Below are positions 59,016 to 64,000 of a DNA stretch of 64,000 nucleotides, one piece after another (position 1 is the stretch's first letter; each line of letters begins with the position of its first letter). The notes beneath the pieces are model-generated. The model searched no databases and was not told the origin of the DNA. It was given only the letters and a program-made list of their open reading frames with translations. Source of the DNA: Rickettsiella grylli (GTDB lineage Bacteria; Pseudomonadota; Gammaproteobacteria; Diplorickettsiales; Diplorickettsiaceae). Both the position numbers and the translations under genes were made by a program. Location of the stretch: NCBI RefSeq assembly GCF_000168295.1, contig NZ_AAQJ02000001.1:399001-463000 (forward strand), given 5' to 3'.

Positions 59016-59311
59016 ACGCGAGGTGTTTTAATGAGGGTGGTGACGAGGGTCTTTCCGTTCTAGTGGCTGCGAGAGTCATAATTATTAAATAGGGTGAGAA
59101 AAAAATGGCTACTCTTCTAGAATCAGTAAATCTTGGAACCTGTAAACCATTTTGTGTAGTGCGCCATGAAGCACTACACAATTTTATTTACAGGCTCGAC
59201 TCAGATAGCCATAAACCTACCTTAACGGTACTAAGGAGGGCTGCATAAGTTTCTAAGTCGCGCAAGAACTTTTTGAAACTTTTTAAAAACGATGTAAGTG
59301 CTTGATTTTAC
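59016..59311. other. Spacer after radA containing a long hairpin
   Basis: No convincing gene. A nested inverted repeat occupies 59139-59194: CCTGTAAA/TTTACAGG outside and TTGTGTAGTGC/GCACTACACAA inside with an 8-base loop, followed by a T-rich stretch. A 47-codon + strand frame at 59105-59248, with an AGGGTGAG before its ATG, runs through the hairpin and could be a small gene, but has no family likeness. Confidence 0.45.
59139..59194. repeat. Nested inverted repeat / hairpin
   Basis: Inner arms of 11 bases (59152-59162 and 59171-59181) are perfectly complementary; outer arms of 8 bases (59139-59146 and 59187-59194) also pair. TTTTATTT follows the inner stem, so it could terminate transcription of radA, although a mobile palindrome is also possible. 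Confidence 0.6.
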
Positions 59312-59361
59312 TGGCGCGCCCGGAGAGATTCGAACTCCCGACCACCAAGTTCGTAGCCTGG
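59312..59361 (-). other. 3' half of tRNA-Arg(ACG), probable att site
   Basis: Reading the minus strand, the anticodon stem-loop CCAGG-CTACGAA-CTTGG (anticodon ACG), variable loop, T-arm GGGAGTTCGAATCTCTC, 3' acceptor strand CGGGCGC, a discriminator G and encoded CCA are all present. The 5' acceptor strand and D-arm are absent; AT-rich unrelated sequence lies there. Such 3' fragments are left at one end of elements that integrate into tRNA genes. Geometry places the element to the right, with the intact tRNA beyond the window. Confidence 0.8.
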
Positions 59362-59440
59362 AAATATAGTTAAAAAATAATTAATAATCAACAACTTGCG
59401 GTACTTTGCTAACTTAATAATCGGTCTAAAACTACGAGGA

Positions 59441-59481
59441 TTTTGGTATATTTTATTTCAGTCTGGTACAATTCTGGTACA
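59441..59481 (+). repeat. Direct repeats, candidate integrase arm-type sites
   Basis: Three copies of a TxTGGTAyA element: TTTTGGTATA at 59441, GTCTGGTACA at 59461 and TTCTGGTACA at 59472. They lie about 80-120 bases inside the predicted element edge from the tRNA-Arg fragment, the position expected for tyrosine-integrase arm sites. The rest of the 59362-59548 spacer shows nothing else. Confidence 0.5.
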
Positions 59482-59548
59482 CCAATTTTCTAGCAATACT
59501 TTCGATGTATTTCAGATAACCTAGAATAATTTTTTATAAAATAATTAT

Positions 59549-61732
59549 TCAAAAAATGTCGGCCATACGTTGGATTAATTGAGTTAAACGTTGCTGTGAG
59601 GGCTGTTGGTGTACCGCAAGCGCTAGAGCCTTATATTGTCCAATCAGAATAACCAGTTTTTTCCCTCGAGTGATACCAGTATAAAGAAGGTTGCGTGCTA
59701 ACAGACGATAATGTTGCATGGCAATTGGAATAACTACTGCTTTATATTCAGATCCTTGACTTTTATGAATGCTCGTCGCATAAGCCAAGGCAATCTCATC
59801 TAATTCGTTAAAATCATACTCAACTAGGCGATCCTCAAAATTAATTTGTAGGGTAGTTTCTTCTAAGTTAATTTTAGCAATAAATCCAATATCACCATTA
59901 AAGACTTCTTTGTCATAATTATTGACGGTTTGTATCACTTTATCACCTGGTGAGAAGGTCCAGCCAAAACGTTGTATTTTTGGCTCAGATGAAGCATTGA
60001 GGGCTTGTTGTAAGGCATGATTCAAATGATAAGCACCTACTGCTCCGCGATTCATAGGAGTAAGCACTTGAATATCTTGCACGGAATGAAATGGAAAGCG
60101 CTTAGGAATGCGTTGTGTAACACAATCAATTAATTTCGTTTGAATTTCTTCGGGTGTATTAGCAGGGATAAAATAAAAATCAGAAGAAGGCAATGATTTT
60201 TTAAAAGGCATTTTACCTTGATTCACCCGATGAGCATTCACAATGATTTGCGATGTAGCGGCTTGACGAAATATTTCCGTCAAAACAACCATAGGTATTT
60301 GTTTTGAAGTTATCAAATCTGCAAGTACAGAACCCGGTCCCACAGAAGGTAATTGATCCACATCACCAATTAAAAATAAAGCCGCTTGTTGTGGAATAGC
60401 TTTTAACAGCTGATTCATCAGCGTGATATCTAGCATCGACACTTCATCCACCACGACAATATCCGCTGGTAACGGGAAATCGGCATGATATTTAAAACCA
60501 AAAATATGCGGATCAAACCCTAAGCAACGATGAATGGTTTTTGCAATTAAACCCGTTACCTCACTTAAGCGCTTTGCAGCACGCCCTGTGGGAGCACAGA
60601 GTTCAATGGTGAGTTGCCTCGTTTGAAAAATTTTAATCAGGCTATTGACGACTGTCGTTTTTCCTACGCCAGGACCGCCGCTAATAATCATAACCTTAGA
60701 TTGTAAGGCTTGAATAATCGCTGCTTTTTGCGATGTAGCTAACTGTAAACCGGTTTGCTTTTCTACCCAAGGAATGGCTTTATCGGGATCAATTTTTCCC
60801 CATGGAAAAGAACCGCCAAAAAGTAAATATTTTAACCGTTTCGCTATGGAAACTTCCGCTTGATAAAATGACTTAAGAGCCAGCGTGATATTGTCGTTGC
60901 TGAGAGTTTGTATAAGTTCTTTAGCCTCTACTTCAGCTGCTATGGCGGTAGCAATTATTAATTCTGATACATTTAATAGCTTATGGGTTGCTTGGATGAG
61001 ATCAGTTTGTAGTAAAGCACAATGACCCTCTTGACCGGCTAACTGCAGTGCATACTGTAATCCTGCTCTTGCACGCAATGGAGAATCTGCTCGAAGACCT
61101 AAACTTTTAGCCAGCTGATCAGCCGTTTTAAAACCAATACCACGAATATCGCTCGCTAATCGATACGGGTTTTCTTTCACTTTTTGTATCGCTTGCTCGC
61201 CATAGGTTTTATAGATGCGAAAAGCACGAGAGGTACCTAAACCATGACCTTGTAAAAAAACCATAATTTCTCGTATGGCTTTTTGTTCTTTCCAGCCCGT
61301 TAAAATTTTTCGTTGTCGTTTTTTTCCAATACCGGGTACTTCACCTAATCGCTCTGGTGTATGTTCAATAACATCAAAAACATCAGTGCCTAATACTTTA
61401 ACCAGCTGCTTTGCAAAGTAAGGTCCGATACCTTTGACTAGACCCGAGCCTAAATACTTCTCGATTCCTTCAAGACTAGTAGGGGGGATAATACGCAGTT
61501 GTGTCGCATTAAATTGCAAACCATGGTCTTTATGATGCGTCCATCCACCCAGTGCTTCAATGGATTCACCTGCTAAAACACGAGCAGTCTGTGCAATGAC
61601 TGTCACCATATCGCGACGTCCTCGAGCTTTTACCTTCAAAACGCAAAAACCTGATGTTTCACTATGGAAGGTAACCCGTTCAATAAGACCAATTAGTTTT
61701 TCTGAAGAACGTTGCTGAACCGGTAAGGCCAT
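59549..61732 (-). CDS. recD2: RecD2-type ATP-dependent helicase
   Basis: SF1B 5'-3' helicase related to RecD but not part of RecBCD. 727 aa with N-terminal helix-hairpin-helix repeats (GSGLVKGIGPYFAKQLVKVLG; GIGFKTADQLAKSLGLR), Walker A GGPGVGKTT near residue 355, Walker B VVDEVSMLD and the C-terminal UvrD-like motif AYATSIHKSQGSEY. It lies inside the region bounded by the tRNA-Arg scar, so it may be element-borne, but RecD2 is also a common chromosomal gene. Confidence 0.92.
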   Translation of the reverse strand: MALPVQQRSSEKLIGLIERVTFHSETSGFCVLKVKARGRRDMVTVIAQTARVLAGESIEALGGWTHHKDHGLQFNATQLRIIPPTSLEGIEKYLGSGLVKGIGPYFAKQLVKVLGTDVFDVIEHTPERLGEVPGIGKKRQRKILTGWKEQKAIREIMVFLQGHGLGTSRAFRIYKTYGEQAIQKVKENPYRLASDIRGIGFKTADQLAKSLGLRADSPLRARAGLQYALQLAGQEGHCALLQTDLIQATHKLLNVSELIIATAIAAEVEAKELIQTLSNDNITLALKSFYQAEVSIAKRLKYLLFGGSFPWGKIDPDKAIPWVEKQTGLQLATSQKAAIIQALQSKVMIISGGPGVGKTTVVNSLIKIFQTRQLTIELCAPTGRAAKRLSEVTGLIAKTIHRCLGFDPHIFGFKYHADFPLPADIVVVDEVSMLDITLMNQLLKAIPQQAALFLIGDVDQLPSVGPGSVLADLITSKQIPMVVLTEIFRQAATSQIIVNAHRVNQGKMPFKKSLPSSDFYFIPANTPEEIQTKLIDCVTQRIPKRFPFHSVQDIQVLTPMNRGAVGAYHLNHALQQALNASSEPKIQRFGWTFSPGDKVIQTVNNYDKEVFNGDIGFIAKINLEETTLQINFEDRLVEYDFNELDEIALAYATSIHKSQGSEYKAVVIPIAMQHYRLLARNLLYTGITRGKKLVILIGQYKALALAVHQQPSQQRLTQLIQRMADIF

Positions 61733-61871
61733 TTCTATCCTTCTATAAACAATAGCTTGTTATTTTAATTGTTTTACCTAGTTTAAAAGGATAAGGAACT
61801 TAAAGAAAGAAAAATATAGAAAACAGCAATTAAAATAAGGTTTTAACTATAAAAAACCTATCGTTAAATTT

Positions 61872-63185
61872 GAGAGTGTTCACCAAACTGTGTCATTAAT
61901 AATTTATCGTAACTGTAAATTTAGCCTGCCATCAAAAAATATCTGCAGTTGAGAAGCAATTAAAGCCCAATTATGCAGGGGCTGGCACCACTTTTCTAGT
62001 ATTTTTTGACAGGCACAGTAAATTAATTTAAGTAAGGCATTTTCACTGGTAAAAGCCCCTTTATTTTTTGTATATTTGCGTACTTGCCGGTGAAACCCTT
62101 CAATAATGTTGGTTGTGTAGATAATACGCCTTAATTCTTCAGGATACTTAAAATACTGGGAAAGCTTATCCCATTGAGTTTGCCAAGACTTAATCACAGC
62201 AGGATATTTTTTACCCCATTTTTCATCGAGTTCTAATAGGTGATGCTCGGCTAAGTCCTTGGAACTCGCACGATAAACCAATTTTAAATCAGCCATAAAG
62301 GATTTTTGATCTTTGCTGGTCACATACTTTAATGAATGACGGATTTGATGAATCACACAAAGCTGAATTTCTGTCTGGGGGAAAACCTCAGCAATGGCTT
62401 CGGGAAAACCTTTTAATCCATCGATGCTGGCAATGAGAATATCCTCAACTCCCCGAGCACGTAAATCATTTAAGACACTTAACCAGAAACGAGAACCTTC
62501 ATTTTCAGAAAGATACAGCCCTAAAATTTCTTTACGACCCTGGTTGTTAACCCCTAAAACCGAATAAAAAGCACGGCTACTGACTTTACCTTCAATACGT
62601 ACCTTAAAATGCATGGCATCGAGAAATACGATCGGGTACACAGATTCTAGCGGTCTATTTCGCCATTCCGTTATAACCGGCATTAACTTATCGCTTATCA
62701 GGCTTATTTTAGCCGCTGAAACCTCAAGACCATACATATCCGCCAGATGGTCTTGGATCGCCTCATAGCTCATCCCAAGTGCATACAGCGATAGTATTTT
62801 GTTATCCAAGGATTCGTTTAAAACCGTTTGACGTTTTTTTACCATTTGCGGTTCAAACGTTCCTAGACGGTCTCGGGGTGTTTCCAGCTCAAAACTTTCT
62901 GTCTCCGTTTTTAATACTTTACTTGTTTTTCCATTGCGTCGGTTCGATAACTCAGGCGTTTTCGATTCTGATAATAAATGGGATTCTAATTCACCTTCTA
63001 ACGACGCTTCGATAATTTGTTTTATTAACGGCGTTAATATTCCGTCTTTTCCTGTTAACGATTCTCCTGATTTTAGTCGGGCTATCGCTTCAGCTTCAAA
63101 TTCTTTACTCAGTATCGCTTGTTTCATGTCAACTCCTAAAATTCTTAATTTAGTTTAGCGTTGACACAGTTCCTTGAATACTCCC
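61872..63185 (-). mobile_element. Intact IS256-family insertion sequence
   Basis: A 1314-bp element. Imperfect terminal inverted repeats of 24 bp (61872-61895 and 63162-63185; 19 of 24 identical, sharing AACTGTGTCA) enclose one transposase gene. The 8-bp sequence TTAAATTT directly flanks both ends (61864-61871 and 63186-63193), the target duplication size expected for IS256. Intact ends and perfect duplication suggest recent insertion. It sits about 130 bp upstream of recD2. Confidence 0.9.
61904..63127 (-). CDS. IS256-family (mutator) transposase
   Basis: A 407-aa DDE transposase. The catalytic residues fit Asp170 (FLDAMHFKV), Asp236 (ASIDGLKGFPEAI) and Glu343 (TTNIIEGFHRQVRK); CVIHQIRHSLKYV is the mutator-family helix between the second Asp and Glu. 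The frame is uninterrupted, so it is probably active. Start is an ATG with TAGGAG nearby. Confidence 0.95.
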   Translation of the reverse strand: MKQAILSKEFEAEAIARLKSGESLTGKDGILTPLIKQIIEASLEGELESHLLSESKTPELSNRRNGKTSKVLKTETESFELETPRDRLGTFEPQMVKKRQTVLNESLDNKILSLYALGMSYEAIQDHLADMYGLEVSAAKISLISDKLMPVITEWRNRPLESVYPIVFLDAMHFKVRIEGKVSSRAFYSVLGVNNQGRKEILGLYLSENEGSRFWLSVLNDLRARGVEDILIASIDGLKGFPEAIAEVFPQTEIQLCVIHQIRHSLKYVTSKDQKSFMADLKLVYRASSKDLAEHHLLELDEKWGKKYPAVIKSWQTQWDKLSQYFKYPEELRRIIYTTNIIEGFHRQVRKYTKNKGAFTSENALLKLIYCACQKILEKWCQPLHNWALIASQLQIFFDGRLNLQLR

Positions 63186-63283
63186 TTAAATTTTGCTATT
63201 TTTTGGAGTTATCTATAAATACATAATCTAATCGATGAATGATTTCTGCTAAGGTACAAGTTCTACCTATGCTAAACAAAGAA

Positions 63284-63529
63284 TTACTTAATGTAAGGTT
63301 TTGATTGATGCTCTCTATTATACCAATTTTGAATGTATTCTTGGGCAAGCTTAATATCGGTGATGAAAACTAAATTCTCAGCATTACGTTTTTGTGCGCT
63401 ATCGGTAAAGTTAAAAGAGCCCGTAATAACTTCTTTTTTATCAATAATCATGATCTTGTTATGGGCAATAGCAGGCTTTGTATCAATCCAAACAGGAATA
63501 CCTGCATCAACAATATAATGTAACAGGCT
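63284..63529 (-). pseudogene. C-terminal fragment of phospholipase D-family nuclease
   Basis: The minus strand encodes a 5'-truncated reading frame ending with TAA at 63284: IPVWIDTKPAIAHNKIMIID then EVITGSFNFTDSAQKRNAEN. This is the second HKD motif (H-x-K-x4-D) and GSFNFT box of Nuc/PLD-type endonucleases. The upstream half with the first motif region is missing and an in-frame stop precedes it. Confidence 0.75.
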
Positions 63530-63551
63530 CCATTTTCAAGCTGAATAATTG

Positions 63552-63582
63552 GAGTCATGCCCCTCATTTTTATAACGTTCCT
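63552..63582. repeat. Short repeat shared with 25917-25951
   Basis: gagtcatgcccctcattttt and the following ataacgttcc match the copy near 25.9 kb with few differences. Both copies adjoin fragments of Rpn-family genes, so they are probably remains of the same larger repeat. Confidence 0.5.
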
Positions 63583-63585
63583 TTG

Positions 63586-63722
63586 TTTAAACGGGATTAT
63601 TTTATCTGGCATCGTTTCGTGTCAATTAACGGATAAAGATAGCCTTGCGCTTCGTTCATCTGCACAAAATATAAAATATCCGAAAAATGTTTGCGTAAGT
63701 TCTTCTCAAAAAAGGAATCTGG
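63586..63722 (-). pseudogene. Internal fragment of an Rpn-family gene, frameshifted
   Basis: Minus-strand coding for PEPDSFFEKNLRKHFSDILY then YLYPLI, followed by a 1-bp deletion within the codons for LIEHE, and then the counterpart of TPDKMTPFK. Comparison with the 26.7-kb copy shows the deletion directly (gtgttcaatt there, gtgtcaatt here). It lies immediately after the stop codon of another Rpn-family gene. Confidence 0.7.
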
Positions 63723-63723
63723 T

Positions 63724-64000
63724 TCAGGCTTTTTCTTCAACTAAACTTAACACTTCATTTTCAGATAAATTGGTTAGATCTTGAATATATTGAATGGATC
63801 GACCTTGAGTGATAAGCTTTTTAGCAATAGTTATCGCTTCTTCATATCGACCTTCTTGCCGACCTTGCTGTAGGCCCTGCTGTAGGCCTCTTTGTTCAAG
63901 TTGTTGTGCGAATGTCATAATAACCTCAGTTTGTTGGGGGAAGGCTCCTACTAACTCCTTAATTAATACCCTATCTGCTTGTGGTTCAGTTTCATCTTGA
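63724..64000 (-). CDS. Rpn-family nuclease, partial at window edge
   Basis: The C-terminal 91 residues of a Rpn/YhgA-like protein; the frame runs off the right edge (upstream of an internal Met at 63918 it reads DETEPQADRVLIKELVGAFP). The tail repeat RGLQQGLQQGRQEGRYEEA and the final LTNLSENEVLSLVEEKA match the family and the truncated copy at 26.0 kb. Whether the full gene is intact cannot be seen. Confidence 0.75.
   Translation of the reverse strand, partial: QDETEPQADRVLIKELVGAFPQQTEVIMTFAQQLEQRGLQQGLQQGRQEGRYEEAITIAKKLITQGRSIQYIQDLTNLSENEVLSLVEEKA

Noticed and set aside
59105-59248. Possible 47-codon small gene after radA
   Set aside because: It has an acceptable ribosome binding site but runs through a strong hairpin and has no recognisable homologue, so it is only noted in the spacer entry.
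1-64000. CRISPR array or restriction-modification system
   Set aside because: No regularly spaced direct repeats and no cas, methyltransferase or restriction genes were seen.

Overview
The window comes from an AT-rich gammaproteobacterial chromosome. Conserved clusters (rlmH-rsfS-nadD-holA-lptE-leuS-lnt, rpsF-rpsR-DUF2232-rplI-dnaB-alr, ygfA/6S RNA/ygfB-pepP-ubiH) and large eukaryote-facing proteins point to the Legionellales, most like Rickettsiella/Diplorickettsia-type intracellular bacteria. This is inferred from gene content and order; no database search was possible.

Layout. 0-8.4 kb: leftward housekeeping block (ribosome maturation, NAD synthesis, DNA polymerase III delta, LPS export, leucyl-tRNA synthetase, lipoprotein acylation, SohB protease). 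8.5-10.6 kb: ccmABC. 10.6-11.7 kb: unknown protein. 11.9-14.4 kb: kdsA-eno-ftsB. 14.4-16.1 kb: a phage-type repressor divergent from a lone receiver-domain protein, separated by an operator-rich 479-bp spacer. 16.1-19.7 kb: lolD, lolC/E, fabI, udk (leftward). 20.0-22.9 kb: ccmFGH; the cytochrome c maturation system is split, and ccmD and ccmE are not seen here. 22.9-25.5 kb: large coiled-coil protein.

25.5-27.2 kb is a graveyard of gene fragments: a 5'-truncated Rpn-family nuclease, the C-terminal end of an Hpt domain and the N-terminus of a phage-type exonuclease. It is followed by tRNA-Pro(CGG). 27.4-41.8 kb holds the centrepiece: two tandem giant paralogues (2395 and 2238 aa). Each has an N-terminal Ulp1/CE-clan cysteine protease-like domain, a central STAND/NB-ARC NTPase and a long C-terminal half recalling large pore-forming toxins. 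The first keeps the protease catalytic residues; the second has lost the nucleophile but kept the NTPase motifs. A kinase-like candidate effector follows on the other strand.

43-59 kb returns to housekeeping genes: ispB, the ribosomal protein/dnaB/alr operon, a surface lipoprotein, ygfA with a 6S RNA gene upstream, ygfB-pepP-ubiH-malic enzyme-ubiI, gmhB and radA. Beyond 59.3 kb the context changes. A 3' half of a tRNA-Arg(ACG) gene with adjacent repeats looks like the attachment-site scar of an integrated element extending rightward, which contains recD2, an intact IS256-family insertion with perfect 8-bp target duplications, a phospholipase D-type nuclease fragment and more Rpn-family remnants.
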